Origin: Littorina saxatilis
Lineage: Eukaryota; Mollusca; Gastropoda; Littorinimorpha; Littorinidae
DNA length: 64,000 nucleotides
Direction: 5' to 3'
NCBI RefSeq assembly: GCF_037325665.1
Contig: NC_090259.1
Span: 39,699,935 to 39,763,934, forward strand
The notes under the pieces are model-generated. The model searched no databases. It saw only the letters and a program-made list of their open reading frames with translations, and was not told the origin of the DNA. This document shows positions 1 to 12,684 of the stretch, in pieces. How positions within the stretch are numbered: the stretch's first letter is position 1; the number at the start of each line of letters is the position of its first letter. The position numbers were made by a program, and so were the translations under genes.

Positions 1-3000
1 CTACAAGCCCTACCAGTCCAACGAGTCCTACAAGCACTATCAGTCCAACTAGCCCTACAAGTCCAACTAGTCCTACCAGTCCAACTAGCCCTACAAGCCC
101 TACAAGTCCAACTAGCACTACAAGCCCTACCAGTCCAACTAGCCCTACAAGCCCTACCAGTCCAACTAGCCCTACCAGCCCTACCAGTACAACTAGCCCT
201 ACCAGTCCAACTAGCCCTACAAGCCCTACCAGTCCAACTAGCCCTACAAGCCCTACCAGTCCAACAAGCCCTACCAGCCCTACCAGTCCAACTAGCCCTA
301 CAAGTCCAACTAGCCCTACAAGCCCTACCAGTCCAACTAGCCCTACAAGCCCTATCAGTCCAACTAGCCCTACCAGTCCAACTAGCCCTACAAGCCCTAC
401 CAGTCCAACGAGTCCTACAAACACTATCAGTCCAACTAGCCCTACAAGTCCAACTAGTCCTACCAGTCCAACTAGCCCTACAAGCCCTACAAGTCCAACT
501 AGCCCTACAAGCCCTACAAGTCCAACTAGCACTACAAGCCCTACCAGTCCAACTAGTCCTACAAGCCCTACCAGTCCAACTAGCCCTACAAGCCCTACCA
601 GTCCAACTAGCCCTACAAGCCCTACCAGTCCAACGAGTCCTACAAACACTATCAGTCCAACTAGCCCTACCAGTATTACCAGCCCTACTAGCCCTATCAG
701 CCCAACTAGCCCTACCAGTCCAACGAGTCCTACAAGCCCTACCAGACCAACTAGTCCTACCAGTCCAACTAGCCCTACAAGCCCTACCAGTCCAACTAGC
801 ACTACAAACCCTACCAGTCCAACTAGCCCTACAATCCCTACCAGTCCAACTAGCCCTACAAGCCCTACCAGTCTTACCAGCCCTACGAGTCCTACCAGTC
901 GAACTAGTCCTACCAGTATAACTAGCCCTACAAGCCCTACCAGTCCAACTAGCTCTACAAGCCCTACCAGTCCAACTAGTCCTACCAGTCCAACTAGCCC
1001 TACAAGCTCTACCAGTCCAACTAGCCCTACAAGCCCTACCAGTCCAACTAGCCCTACAAGTCCAACTAGCCCTAGAAGCCCTACTAGTCCAACTAGCACT
1101 ACAAGCCCTACCAGTCCAACGAGCCCAACAAGCCCTATCAGTCCAACTAGCCCTACCAGTCCAACTAGGCCTACAAGCCCTACCAGTCCAACTAGCCTCA
1201 CAAGCCCTACCAGTCCAACTAGCCCTACAAGCACTACCAGTCCAACTAGTCCTACCAGTCCAACTAGCCCTACAAGCCCTACCAGTCCAACTAGCCCTAC
1301 CAGCCCGACTAGCCCTACCAGTCCAACTAGCCCTACTAGTCCTACCAGTCCAACTAGCCCTACAAGCCCTACCAGTCCAACTAGCACTACAAGCCCTACC
1401 AGCCCTACCAGTCCAACTAGCCCTACACGCCCTACCAGTCCAACTAGCCCTACAAGTCCAACTAGCCCTACAATCCCTACCAGTCCAACTAGCCCTACAA
1501 GCCCTACCAGTCTTACCAGCCCTACGAGTCCTACCAGTCGAACTAGTCCTACCAGTATAACTAGCCCTACAAGCCCTACCAGTCGAACTAGCCCTACAAG
1601 CCCTACCAGTCCAACTAGCCTCACAAGCCCTACCAGTCCAACTAGCCCTACAAGCACTACCAGTCCAACTAGTCCTACCAGTCCAACTAGCCCTACAAGC
1701 TCTACCAGTCCAACTAGCCCTACAAGCCCTACCAGCCCTACAAGCCCAACTAGCCCTACCAGTCCAACTAGCCCTACAATCCCTACCAGTCCAACTAGCC
1801 CTACAAGCACTACCATTCCAACTAGCCCTACAAGCCCTACCAGTATTACCAGCCTTACAAGCCCTATCAGTCCAACTAGCCCTACCAGTCCAACTAGCCC
1901 TACAAGCCCTACCAGTATTACCAGCCCTACAAGCCCTACAAGCCCTACAAGCCCAACTAGCCCTACCAGTCCAACTAGCCCTACAAGCCCTACCAGTCCA
2001 ACTAGCCCTACAAGCACTACCATTCCAACTAGCCCTACAAGCCCTACCAGTCCAACTAGCCCTACCAGTCCAACTAGCCCTACAAGCCCTACCAGTCCAA
2101 CGAGCCCTACAAGCCCTATCAGTCCAACTAGCCCTACCAGTCCAACTAGCCCTACAAGCCCTACCAGTCCAACTAGCCCTACAAGCCCTACCAGTCAAAC
2201 TAGCCCTACCAGTCCAACTAGCCCTACCAGTCCAACGAATCCTACAAGCACTATCAGTCCAACTAGCCCTACAAGTCCAACTAGTCCTACCAGTCCAACT
2301 AGCCCTACAAGCCCTACAAGTCCAACTAGCACTACAAGCCCTACCAGCCCTACCAGTCCAACTAGCCCTACAAGTCCAACTAGCCCTGCCAGTCCAACTA
2401 GCCCTACAAGTCCAACTAGCCCTACAAGCCCTACCAGTCCAACTAGCCCTACAAGCCCTACCAGTCCAACTAGCCCTACCAGTCTTACCAGCCCTACGAG
2501 TCCAACTAGTCCTACCAGTCCAACTAGCCCTACAAGCCCTACCAGTCCAACTAGTCCTACAAGCCCTACCAGTCCAACTAGCCCTACAAGCCCTACCAGT
2601 CCAAATAGCCCTACAAGTCCTACCAGTCCACCTAGCCTCACAAACCCTACCAGTCCAACTAGCCCTCCAAGCCCTACCAGTCCAACTAGTCCTACAAGCC
2701 CTACCAGCCCTACCAGTCCAACTAGCCCTACAAACCCTACCAGTCCAACTAGCCCTGCCAGTCCAACTAGCCCTACAAGTCCAACTAGCCCTACAAGCCC
2801 TACCAGTCCAACTAGCCCTACAAGCCCTACCAGTCCAACTAGCCCTACCAGTCTAACTAGCCCTACAAGTCCAACTAGCCCTACCAGTCCAACTAGCCCT
2901 ACCAATCCAACTAGCCCTACAAGCCCTACCAGTCCAACTAGCTTTACAAGCCCTACCAGTCCAACTAGCCCTACAAGCCCTACCAGTCCAACTAGCCCTA

Positions 3001-3380
3001 CCAGCCCCACCAGTCCAACTAGCCCTACAAGCCCTACCAGTTTAACCAGTCCAACTAGCCCTACAAGCCCTACCAGTTTAACCAGTCCAACTAGCCCTAC
3101 AAGCCCTACCAGTCCAACTAGCCCTACCAGTCCAACTAGCCCTACAAGCCCTACCAGTCTAATTAGCCCTACAAGCCCTACAAGTCCAACTAGCCCTACC
3201 AGTCCAACTAGCCCTACAAGCCCTACCAGTTTAACCAGTCCAACTAGCCCTACAAGCCCTACCAGTCCAACTAGCCTTACCAGTCCAACTAGCCCTACAA
3301 GCCCTACCAGTATAACCAGTCCAACTAGCCCTACCAGTCCTAGCAGTCCTACCAGCCCTACCAGCCCTACCAGCCCAACA
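1..3380 (+). repeat. TSP-encoding 9-bp minisatellite
   Basis: Units of nine bases such as CCTACAAGC, CCTACCAGT and CCAACTAGC repeat without a frame change at every point checked, each coding Thr-Ser-Pro on the plus strand. Longer blocks recur too (for example around 370-460 and 600-680), so higher-order duplication is present. The array is the coding part of the mucin gene. Confidence 0.95.
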
Positions 3381-5129
3381 AGTATGACAAGCCCTAATCC
3401 TCCTGAATATACCCCAGGTTGCATTGCTGACAATGTGGTATCCTTCTGGTGTTTTCTCCCATCAAACGTGCCCGGGCTGTTTGCTGCCTGCGCAGACACT
3501 TGCGCTTCCTACCTGGTGTGCGGCCCGAATACCGGTGATGCGGAGTTGAGAAACTGCAGCGGTGCCCGCGACTTCGACGAAACCCTCGGTGTCTGCGTTG
3601 TGGACGGGGCTTCGGCGTCCTGCAGTGACTTCGACGGGGACAACCCTACTAGTCCGACAAGTCCAACTAGCCCTACAAGTCCAACTCGCCCTACAAGTCC
3701 AACTAGTGCAACAAGTCCTACTAGTCCTACCAGCCCTACGAGTCCTACCAGCCCTACCAGCCCAACAAGTATGACAAGCCCTAATCCTCCTGAATATACC
3801 CCAGGTTGCATTGCTGACAATGTGGTATCCTTCTGGTGTTTTCTCCCATCAAACGTGCCCGGGCTGTTTGCTGCCTGCGCAGACACTTGCGCTTCCTACC
3901 TGGTGTGCGGCCCGAATACCGGTGATGCGGAGTTGAGAAACTGCAGCGGTGCTCGCGACTTCGACGAAACCCTCGGTGTCTGCGTTGTGGACGGGGCTTC
4001 GGCGTCATGCAGTGACTTCGACGGGAACAACCCTTCTAGTCCGACAAGTCCAACTAGCCCTACAAGTCCAACTAGTACAACAACTCCTACCAGTCCTACC
4101 AGCCCTACCAGTCCTACCAACCCTACTAGTCCTACCAGCCCTACCAGCCCAACAAGTATGACAAGCCCGAATCCTCCTGAATATACCCCAGGTTGCATTG
4201 CTGACAATGTGGTATCCAACTGGTGTTTTCTCCCATCAAACGTGCCCGGGCTGTTTGCTGCCTGCGCAGACACTTGCGCTTCCTACCTGGTGTGCGGCCC
4301 TAATACCGGTGATGCGGAGTTGAGAAACTGCAGCGGTGCCCGCGACTTCGACGAAACCCTCGGTGTCTGCGTTGTGGATGGGGCTTCGGCGTCATGCAGT
4401 GACTTCGACGGGGACAACCCTACTAGTCCGACAAGTCCTACTAGCCCTATAAGTCCAACTAGCCCTACAAGTCCAACTAGTGCAACAACTCCTACTAGTC
4501 CTACCAGCCCTACGAGTCCTACCAGCCCTACCAGCCCAACAAGTATGACAAGCCCTAATCCTCCTGAATATACCCCAGGTTGCATTGCTGACAATGTGGT
4601 ATCCTTCTGGTGTTTTCTCCCATCAAACGTGCCCGGGCTGTTTGCTGCCTGCGCAGACACTTGCGCTTCCTACCTGGTGTGCGGCCCGAATATCGGCGAT
4701 GCGGAGTTGAGAAACTGCAGCGGTGCCCGCGACTTCGACGAAACCCTCGGTGTCTGCGTTGTGGACGGGGCTTCGGCGTCCTGCAGTGACTTCGATGTGG
4801 ACAACCCTACTAGTCCGACAAGTCCCACTAGTCCCACGTCTCCCAACACTGGGAATCTTCAGGAGGCTGCCGCGGTGACGGCGGCGGCTGCACCCCCTGT
4901 TTACATCTCCGGGTGTGTTTCCTCAGGCGTGCTGCCCTTCTGGTGTTTGATTTCCAGCAACTACGAGAAAAGCTTCGGGACCTGCGGTACCTCCTGCGCT
5001 ACCTACCTCACGTGCGGAGCAACGTTTGCACAGTTCTCCATGGAAGAATGCCCGGGCGACCAGGACTTTGACGAGAACAGCGGCACCTGCGTTGCTGACG
5101 GGTCGTCACTCAGCTGTATCGACAACTGA
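3..5129 (+). CDS. Secreted mucin-like protein with C-terminal CBM14-like Cys-rich domains (5' end outside window)
   Basis: The frame is open from base 3 to a TGA at 5127-5129; I spot-checked the repeat part at about ten places and found the frame kept. The first ~1127 codons are Thr-Ser-Pro triplets, a classic O-glycosylated mucin domain. Four almost identical ~70-residue domains follow (ATG-containing units at 3384, 3771, 4158, 4545), joined by TSP linkers, then a divergent fifth domain (about 4890-5126). Each domain has eight cysteines ending in a C..YLVCG...C....DFDE..G.CV....C pattern, which resembles the chitin-binding peritrophin-A (CBM14) fold. Family knowledge suggests an extracellular chitin- or mucus-associated protein. 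The signal peptide must lie upstream. An internal ATG at 3384 is unlikely to be the true start because the same repeat runs through it. Chitin binding is inferred from spacing only. Confidence 0.75.
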   Translation, partial: TSPTSPTSPTSTISPTSPTSPTSPTSPTSPTSPTSPTSTTSPTSPTSPTSPTSPTSPTSPTSTTSPTSPTSPTSPTSPTSPTSPTSPTSPTSPTSPTSPTSPTSPTSPTSPTSPTSPISPTSPTSPTSPTSPTSPTSPTNTISPTSPTSPTSPTSPTSPTSPTSPTSPTSPTSPTSTTSPTSPTSPTSPTSPTSPTSPTSPTSPTSPTSPTSPTNTISPTSPTSITSPTSPISPTSPTSPTSPTSPTRPTSPTSPTSPTSPTSPTSTTNPTSPTSPTIPTSPTSPTSPTSLTSPTSPTSRTSPTSITSPTSPTSPTSSTSPTSPTSPTSPTSPTSSTSPTSPTSPTSPTSPTSPTSPRSPTSPTSTTSPTSPTSPTSPISPTSPTSPTRPTSPTSPTSLTSPTSPTSPTSTTSPTSPTSPTSPTSPTSPTSPTSPTSPTSPTSPTSPTSPTSPTSPTSPTSTTSPTSPTSPTSPTRPTSPTSPTSPTSPTIPTSPTSPTSPTSLTSPTSPTSRTSPTSITSPTSPTSRTSPTSPTSPTSLTSPTSPTSPTSTTSPTSPTSPTSPTSSTSPTSPTSPTSPTSPTSPTSPTSPTIPTSPTSPTSTTIPTSPTSPTSITSLTSPISPTSPTSPTSPTSPTSITSPTSPTSPTSPTSPTSPTSPTSPTSPTSPTSTTIPTSPTSPTSPTSPTSPTSPTSPTSPTSPTSPISPTSPTSPTSPTSPTSPTSPTSPTSQTSPTSPTSPTSPTNPTSTISPTSPTSPTSPTSPTSPTSPTSPTSTTSPTSPTSPTSPTSPTSPASPTSPTSPTSPTSPTSPTSPTSPTSPTSPTSLTSPTSPTSPTSPTSPTSPTSPTSPTSPTSPTSPTSPTSPNSPTSPTSPPSLTNPTSPTSPPSPTSPTSPTSPTSPTSPTSPTNPTSPTSPASPTSPTSPTSPTSPTSPTSPTSPTSPTSPTSLTSPTSPTSPTSPTSPTNPTSPTSPTSPTSFTSPTSPTSPTSPTSPTSPTSPTSPTSPTSPTSLTSPTSPTSPTSLTSPTSPTSPTSPTSPTSPTSPTSPTSLISPTSPTSPTSPTSPTSPTSPTSLTSPTSPTSPTSPTSLTSPTSPTSPTSITSPTSPTSPSSPTSPTSPTSPTSMTSPNPPEYTPGCIADNVVSFWCFLPSNVPGLFAACADTCASYLVCGPNTGDAELRNCSGARDFDETLGVCVVDGASASCSDFDGDNPTSPTSPTSPTSPTRPTSPTSATSPTSPTSPTSPTSPTSPTSMTSPNPPEYTPGCIADNVVSFWCFLPSNVPGLFAACADTCASYLVCGPNTGDAELRNCSGARDFDETLGVCVVDGASASCSDFDGNNPSSPTSPTSPTSPTSTTTPTSPTSPTSPTNPTSPTSPTSPTSMTSPNPPEYTPGCIADNVVSNWCFLPSNVPGLFAACADTCASYLVCGPNTGDAELRNCSGARDFDETLGVCVVDGASASCSDFDGDNPTSPTSPTSPISPTSPTSPTSATTPTSPTSPTSPTSPTSPTSMTSPNPPEYTPGCIADNVVSFWCFLPSNVPGLFAACADTCASYLVCGPNIGDAELRNCSGARDFDETLGVCVVDGASASCSDFDVDNPTSPTSPTSPTSPNTGNLQEAAAVTAAAAPPVYISGCVSSGVLPFWCLISSNYEKSFGTCGTSCATYLTCGATFAQFSMEECPGDQDFDENSGTCVADGSSLSCIDN
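3384..4890 (+). repeat. 387-bp tandem domain-plus-linker repeat
   Basis: Four units start at 3384, 3771, 4158 and 4545, exactly 387 bases (129 codons) apart; the fourth runs into the divergent last domain. Domain parts differ by only a few bases, such as Phe to Asn before the second Cys in unit 3, while linkers vary more. This points to recent duplication or gene conversion. Confidence 0.95.
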
Positions 5130-5154
5130 AGATGACAGCCGGAGGGTCAATACA

Positions 5155-5160
5155 AATAAA
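5155..5160 (+). other. Poly(A) signal AATAAA of the mucin gene
   Basis: AATAAA starts 26 bases after the TGA stop. If used, the 3' UTR is very short. No second signal was sought further on. Confidence 0.5.
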
Positions 5161-6110
5161 ATGAATTGAAAATAGATGTGGGAGGTTACGCTGTTTTGTC
5201 TCTAGACTCAGGCGAAGGACATCTTCCACCCGAAAATCCAAGAGGTTGAACCAGTGAAAAGAGAACACATCTGGACACTTTGGTGGAATAACGCTCGACT
5301 CGGTCACAAAACCCTGAAAGCAGTACATCGGATTGTTATTTGACAGTAAATCTGTTTTGGTTTCAACAGTTTTATTTCTTTTGCGTGTTTTTTTTCTTTC
5401 TTCTGTATACTTTTTGTTCTGAATATTGTATTCAACAAGGGAGTATAACAAGTTAAACTTATGAATGTGCCCTAAGATCTAACGTTCACAAATTTGTAGA
5501 CTATTTATTTGACAGGACATCTATTATCCTTCATAGTGTAAATAATTCAACAGTATATCTATTGGTAACTGTATGGTCAACTTGACAGTAAACCCACGAC
5601 TACACGGGAGAAATAGTGCCTTTAAAATGAGTTTGGGCAACGGTTTGGGACCGACATCAGTCTTTTTGACACTCATTCTTTCGCCAGGGCCTTTCTGTGA
5701 AGGTCTTTATGGTGTAGTTTTATCTTGCCATCTCTGACTATTTTGTCCTAGCAACTTGAGATACTGTGTTTATCTCCTATCTGAAGAGTTTGCTCAAACC
5801 GTGCCCCTACTCCTGCGACGTCAGATTGAAAGGTGTTCAGTGCATGTTTCCCTGTCTGTGTCCATATGAGCAGAAAATCACTCTTATAAAATAATTCGTG
5901 TATGGCCGGCAAGATATATCAGCATTGCATACATTTTGTGTGTGATTTATTTTCGTGATCAACATCTAGATCTTGTTTACAAACATCAACATAATTTCTC
6001 TAACGCTGAAATAAACGGCTGCATGCCGAGATGCTACAGCAAGTAAACAAGCTCTCAAATAGTATTTTGGCCACCGATTGTTTCAGTGTTAAAGCCTACT
6101 ATAATGAAAA
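5161..6110. other. Intergenic, nothing recognised
   Basis: AT-rich sequence after the mucin gene. Short open frames here have no recognisable domain. Confidence 0.6.
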
Positions 6111-6112
6111 GT

Positions 6113-6434
6113 TCGAACCCAGTTTGATGAGCCATTCAAAAGCAGTTTGATGACAAATTCAAAACCAGTTTGCTGAACGATTCAAAACCAGTTTGAGGAA
6201 CGATTGAAAACCACTTTGATGAGCGATGCAGTACCCGTTTGATAAACGATTCAAAACCAGTTTGATTAACAATTCAAAACCAGTTTTCTGAACGATTCAA
6301 TACCTAGTTTGATGAACCATTCAAAAGCAGTTTGATAAAAAAAAAAATTCAAAACCAGTTTGATGAACGATTCAAAACCAGACTGAGGAACGATTCAAAA
6401 TCACTTTGATGAGCGATACAGTACCCGTTTGATA
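6113..6434 (+). repeat. 23-bp minisatellite
   Basis: About fourteen copies of ATTCAAAACCAGTTTGATGA plus three more bases. A run of variants (GAGGAACGATT..., then CACTTTGATGAGCG, then GTACCCGTTTGATAA) occurs twice, near 6192 and 6384, showing a higher-order repeat of about 190 bases. Confidence 0.85.
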
Positions 6435-6639
6435 ATACGTGTTGTTATTGTTGTTTTTTCTCGCATCGATATTGGATCACTGTAGATCAAGCTTTGCGAT
6501 TTCACACAATGTGTAATACAATTATACGCGTTGATTTATTACAACATTTTGACCGAATAAAAAGACTTTCGTTATTTGACAATGTAATTAGAGTCCATGT
6601 TTGTGCATGGAAGCGAAAATGAGTTGTAAGCTTTTTAGA

Positions 6640-6867
<228 letters not shown>

Positions 6868-7152
6868 ATCTTCACCTTGTGTATGTGGTGGTATATAGAT
6901 TTGGAAATAGAGTGTCTGACAATATTGAGTTGCGGACATTATTCAGTTTGATTATTACGAATTTGGAATTGTTAGTATAACATTTATAATTATTGTTATT
7001 ATACACCTGTATTATCTTTTTCAAATTGCAAGCAACTTTTAAACAGGCTTGTATAGTCTGTGTAAAAGTAGTCACTTTTCATTACTTGCTTTTCGTCATT
7101 ATTTAAAAAATAAAAAAGGAAAAGAACAAAGCTGTGGAATTATAAACATACC

Positions 7153-9192
7153 ATGACTTCAACTAAAACATTTTGGCCGAATAAGGAAGAGCTTCGCATT
7201 GGACACCTGAATATTAATCATTTATATAACAAAATGACTGATGTTTCAAATGTGCTTTTTAATTCTGGAAAAAGTTTTCATATGTTTGGTTTTTCTGAAT
7301 CCAGACTATCAGATAATGTGTTAGACTCTGACATCATTGTTCCAGGATATACTCTTATTCGTAATGATCCTGTTAAGACGAATGAAACAGGTATTACTGT
7401 TTACATAAGTGAATCAGTTACATATAAACGACTACCTCATCTTGAGGTTTATGGAGTTGAATCAATATGGATTGAAGTTAAATTAAAAAGATCTCCGCCC
7501 TTACTGTTAGGATTTATTTATAGAAACCCTTCTGAAAGAGTAAATTGGACAGATAACTTTACTATTATGATGGACTCTGCAACACTGGATTCAACAGAAA
7601 TCTTGCTCTTAGGAGATATTAATATTGATTTACTGAAGCCACATAAAAATTGGAATGATAAAATTAATAGCTTTGATTTGCAACAAATGGTTCAGTTACC
7701 CACTAGGGTCATGGCTGTTTCTAAAACTCTTATTGATCATATTTACGGGTCAAAACAACAAAATATTATTGAAACATGCGTTCCTATTTTATCCTGCAGT
7801 GATCATTATCCAGTGTGTCTTACCTGGTCAAGGAAAGGTATTAAAATCCCTAAAGCTGGACATAAAACTGTAACTTATTGTCGTTTCTCGTATTTTGATA
7901 AAAATGCTTTTCTCTCTGATTTAATTCACAGTCCTCTTTCTGAAGTCTATAGCTTTCAGAATCATGATAAAGCTTTGGAGCATTGGTATAATATTTTTAT
8001 TTCTATTTATGATAAACATGCACCATTAATTACGCACAGAGTTAGACATATTGAGAAACCAAAGTGGCTTGATCAAGAAACAGAAGATGCTGCAAACCAC
8101 AGGGATTATTTCAAAGCAAAAAGTGATTTTAAAGGATATAAACGGCAAAGAAATAATGTAAATTCCCTAAAAAGAACTAAAAAGAAAAACTATTTCACTG
8201 AACTAGTGTCATCTAAACAAGATTCAAAATCAATTTGGAAAGCCATTAATTTATTAACAAACAAGCGTTCTAATTCACACCCTACTGCCATGAAAAATAT
8301 TTCCGCTGATAAACTTAATTTACATTTTTCTACAGTGGGGCAAACAGTTATTCCTATTGATAGAACACAAGAAAATGATTTAAATACCTTAATAGATCAT
8401 TGCAAATCCAAGAGAATAGAGTCAGAAATGCCGCTACAACACATGACTGTGTCTGAAGTTTACTTTGCACTTGTTCATCTCAAACAAACAGGAACCCGGG
8501 GTGTAGATAGAATAGACAGTAAAATATTGAAAATAGCTGCTCCTGTAATCACAGACACCTTGACATACATTTACAACTTATGCATTACCACCTCTTATTT
8601 TCCAACAGCATTTACGCAAGCTAAGGTAATCCCTCTGTTTAAATCAGGTGATCCTTCTGATCCCTCTAATTACAGGCCTATTTCAATCCTGTCACCACTT
8701 TCAAAACCCTTGGAAAAACATATATATAAACATGCCTTAGCACATTTTGATAAAAACAATTTATTCCATCCAAAACAATCTGGTTATCGCAAAAAGGACT
8801 CATGTCATACAGCTCTTATAAATCTAATTGATCAATGGCTAACCAACATAAATTCCAACACATTTTTTGCAGCACTGTTTGTGGATTTTGCAAAGGCATT
8901 TGATGTTATTGATCATTCTCTTCTCATCAAGAAATTGTCAATATATGGCATGCAATGCACAACCATTAATATTCTTAAATCTTTTCTTTTAAATAGAAAA
9001 CAAATTACATTTACTAATGCATCATATTCAAATGAAAGTACTTTGAAATATGGGGTCCCACAGGGATCTGTTTTAGGCCCATTATTGTTCTCCATTTATG
9101 TCAATGATTTACCACTTTGCATACGTAATAACTGTGAGTTGTTTGCAGATGACACTACTATTCATTCTAGTCACCATTCCATAAATTATTAA
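7153..9192 (+). CDS. LINE ORF2: AP endonuclease and reverse transcriptase (prematurely stopped)
   Basis: The 679-residue product starts at ATG 7153 just after an A-rich stretch. Residues ~15-230 match the exonuclease-endonuclease-phosphatase fold: LNINHL, FSESRLSD, GDINID and a terminal SDHYPV. Residues ~480-675 match reverse transcriptase: IPLFKSGDPSDPSNYRPIS, FVDFAKAFDVIDHSLL, YGVPQGSVLGPLLF and the catalytic LFADD box. The TAA at 9190 cuts the protein soon after FADD. The next codons in the same frame still read as LINE protein (QESIDALLNWSELN), so the stop is a late mutation and not the natural end. In life the protein nicks DNA and copies its own RNA at the target. CR1/Jockey grouping rests on domain order and the simple-repeat tail. 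Confidence 0.88.
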   Translation: MTSTKTFWPNKEELRIGHLNINHLYNKMTDVSNVLFNSGKSFHMFGFSESRLSDNVLDSDIIVPGYTLIRNDPVKTNETGITVYISESVTYKRLPHLEVYGVESIWIEVKLKRSPPLLLGFIYRNPSERVNWTDNFTIMMDSATLDSTEILLLGDINIDLLKPHKNWNDKINSFDLQQMVQLPTRVMAVSKTLIDHIYGSKQQNIIETCVPILSCSDHYPVCLTWSRKGIKIPKAGHKTVTYCRFSYFDKNAFLSDLIHSPLSEVYSFQNHDKALEHWYNIFISIYDKHAPLITHRVRHIEKPKWLDQETEDAANHRDYFKAKSDFKGYKRQRNNVNSLKRTKKKNYFTELVSSKQDSKSIWKAINLLTNKRSNSHPTAMKNISADKLNLHFSTVGQTVIPIDRTQENDLNTLIDHCKSKRIESEMPLQHMTVSEVYFALVHLKQTGTRGVDRIDSKILKIAAPVITDTLTYIYNLCITTSYFPTAFTQAKVIPLFKSGDPSDPSNYRPISILSPLSKPLEKHIYKHALAHFDKNNLFHPKQSGYRKKDSCHTALINLIDQWLTNINSNTFFAALFVDFAKAFDVIDHSLLIKKLSIYGMQCTTINILKSFLLNRKQITFTNASYSNESTLKYGVPQGSVLGPLLFSIYVNDLPLCIRNNCELFADDTTIHSSHHSINY

Positions 9193-9657
9193 TCAAAAAC
9201 TCTCCAAGAAAGCATTGATGCACTCCTGAATTGGTCAGAGTTAAACCATATGTCTCTTAACCATACAAAAACAAAATTTATGCTCATAACCACAAGACAG
9301 AAACGACAAAATCTATTATCGAGCATTCCACCTCTTTATATTAAAAATCAAGTATTGGAAGAAGTGTCTATCACCATAAAGTCCTTGGTGTAAAGATTGA
9401 TAATAATTTATCATGGCATGATCACATTGATTACATCTGTAAGATTGCTTCCAAAAAAATATATCAGTTATCAAAAATAAAACACTTCTTGAATCTCCAC
9501 TCGCGAAAGTTTTTTTTTACAATCACATCTTGTCAAATATTGATTATGCATCCACTGTATGGGATTGTGCAAGTGCTAATGTTTTGAAACCTTTAGCCAG
9601 TCTTCACAGAAGAGCAGTTAAGCTTATTATGCTAAAAACAAGAGGCGAAGCCTTCAA

Positions 9658-9915
9658 GGCTCACGTAAGAAATCGACAAACAGTAACACAAACTCAATCA
9701 CTCCGTCACACATACACACACACACACACTGGACCTGCCAAGTAGTCTCGGCCCGCTCACAATAACATTGACCGAGACTTTCAGTAATTCCTTTGCGTGA
9801 CGTCTAACCCTCTTACGTCATAATGTGACGTCTTCAAATAGTTTCTATCACACACGTCAAACACTTTTGACCGAGACTGACGTAATCCATAGACTCGGAA
9901 ATGTTAAAGTTTCTA

Positions 9916-9953
<38 letters not shown>

Positions 9954-10014
9954 GCACGCACGCACGCACAGACAGACAAAGTTTATCATCGCATAGGCTA
10001 CACTTACGTGAGCC
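9658..10014. mobile_element. MITE inserted in the LINE
   Basis: GGCTCACGTAAG at 9658-9669 is matched by its inverted copy at 10003-10014. Between them lie TGACGTC-type palindromes, two CA runs and no coding. LINE protein coding stops before it and resumes after it, which marks it as an insertion. Target duplication is not clear. Confidence 0.65.
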
Positions 10015-10640
10015 AAAAATCACACTCCTTCAGAATCTGTTTATACAAATTTGCAAGTATTACCATTTCAAAAAAGATTAATGTATAATAAAGGTGTTAT
10101 AATGCATAAAGTGATGTCAGGATATGCACCGGAGACATTACGTGATAATTTTATTTTGAACTATAACAGACTAAAAATCATAACACCGACTCCACGTATT
10201 GACCTTTTTCAAATCAAGCCTTCTTTATTCAGGTGCGGTCCTATGGAACTCACTGCCTATTTTTCTTAAGCATAAAACAAACACAGACAGCTTCACAAAA
10301 AAGTATATGTCGCACATAATGCAACTGAACATGTGCTGAATGGTTCATCAAATCATTTAAAATGTATGTGCATGTTAAACAAATTTATAATAATATGCAG
10401 ATCTAAATTAAGTTATGTTAAAAATTGACACTTTTTATCATTGGAAATTGTACTTAAAATGCAGTATGACAATTTATTTTTAAATTTGTATCTGTATATA
10501 CAGTTATAATGTATTAAGTTTGATGTGATAGTTCTTTGATTATATATTGTTTTCTGTTCTTGTTGACCCTATATTAGGGCGAGGGCTGGATGTAAAAAAG
10601 CAATATTCTTGCTTATCTATTACCCTCGATAATAAAGATG

Positions 10641-11070
<430 letters not shown>

Positions 11071-11230
11071 ACTTGACAAACACACACATGCATACTGCCA
11101 CAATCACTAGGGCTACTCGTCGTTGATACAAAAGTCAGCATTGCATGATACAGAGGTAGCCGTGGCAAGAATTAGGGAGGAGGGGGTGGGGAGACTTGTG
11201 TAAACAATTCGGCTCACCATCTCAGTTCTA

Positions 11231-12268
11231 CCCAGGCTTTTACATGGGATAAGATCATCGCTACACCTGAACACATACCAAACATCCCAGGCTTTTACAT
11301 GGAATAAGATCATCGCTACACCTGAACACATACCAAACATCCCAGGCTTTTACATGGGATAAGATCATCGCTACAACTCAACACATACCAAACATCCCAG
11401 GCTTTTACATGGGATAAGATCATCGCTACACCTGAACACATACCAAACATCCCAGGCTTTTACATGAGATAAGATCATCGCTACACCTGAACACATACCA
11501 AACATCCCAGGCTTTCATATGGGATAAGATCATCGCTACACCTGAACACATACCAAACATCCCAGGCTTTTACATGAGATAAGATCATCGCTACACCTGA
11601 ACACATACCAAACATCCCAGGCTTTTACATGAGATAAGATCATCGCTACACCTGAACACATACCAAACATCCCAGGCTTTTACATGAGATAAGATCATCG
11701 CTACAACTCAACACATACCAAACATCCCAGGCTTTTACATGAGATAAGATCATCGCTACACCTGAACACATACCAAACATCCCAGGCTTTTACATGAGAT
11801 AAGATCATCGCTACAACTCAACACATACCAAACATCCCAGGCTTTTACATGAGATAAGATCATCGCTACACCTGAACACATACCAAACATCCCAGGCTTT
11901 TACATGGAATAAGATCATCGCTACACCTGAACACATACCAAACATCCCAGCCTTTTACATGGGATAAGATCATCGCTACACCTGAACACATACCAAACAT
12001 CCCAGGCTTTTACATGGGATAAGATCATCGCTACACCTGAACACATACCAAACATCCCAGGCGTTTACATGGGATAAAATCATCGCTACACCTGAACACA
12101 TACCAAACATCCCAGCCTTTTACATGGGATAAGATCATCGCTACACCTGAACACATACCAAACATCCCTGCCTTTTACATGGGATAAGATCATCGCTACA
12201 CCTGAACACATACCAAACATCCCAGGCTTTCACTGACATGGGATAAGATCATCGCTACACCTGAACAC
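11231..12268. repeat. 55-bp minisatellite, 19 units
   Basis: Units begin CCCAGGCTTTTACATGGGAT at 11231, 11286, 11341 and so on, every 55 bases; the last (12221) has a short CACTGA insertion. Variants (GGGAT/GAGAT, CACCTGAAC/CAACTCAAC) are mixed along the array. Confidence 0.97.
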
Positions 12269-12270
12269 CT

Positions 12271-12680
12271 ACAACCTGGGGTCCCCTCTGAAGCTGAAGA
12301 GTTTTAGCTATTTTATGAAAAATGTATGGCTTATCCTTGATTTTAAACATGATCAACTGGTGTCAGCAGCCACTCATAATTTGTTTTAAAGTTAGTATCT
12401 TTTTGGGGGACAGCCGGGGGTGGGGGGGGGGGGGGAGTTCCGGACAAAAACACGATTGGCCGAAGGAAGATGACATTATTCAGTTACTCCACGAAAAAAA
12501 ACTGTTTTGCGGCGGCATTTCTTTTTTTCCCCGGGAATAACTGAATACAGTCATCAACCACTAAGGATATAACTCGGAACAAGCTGACGCTTTCCTGGTG
12601 CCTATGGCGCGTGCATACACACCCATCAGCTGTTAACCTGGCACGGCGTGAAGTACTCACTTGTAGGCCGAGGCGAGAAG
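12271..12680. other. No gene recognised; G-run and short inverted repeat
   Basis: Holds a poly-G run (about 12419-12436) and an imperfect palindrome ATTCAGTTACTCC / GGGAATAACTGAAT (about 12478-12546). No coding evidence. Confidence 0.5.
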
Positions 12681-12684
12681 CCGG

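Noticed and set aside
2195-3499. Minus-strand frame of Gly-Leu-Val repeats
   Set aside because: It is the complement of the TSP minisatellite; the plus frame is the one that continues into Cys-rich domains.
11231-12268. CRISPR array
   Set aside because: Units are 55 bp end to end with no unique spacers, in an animal genome.
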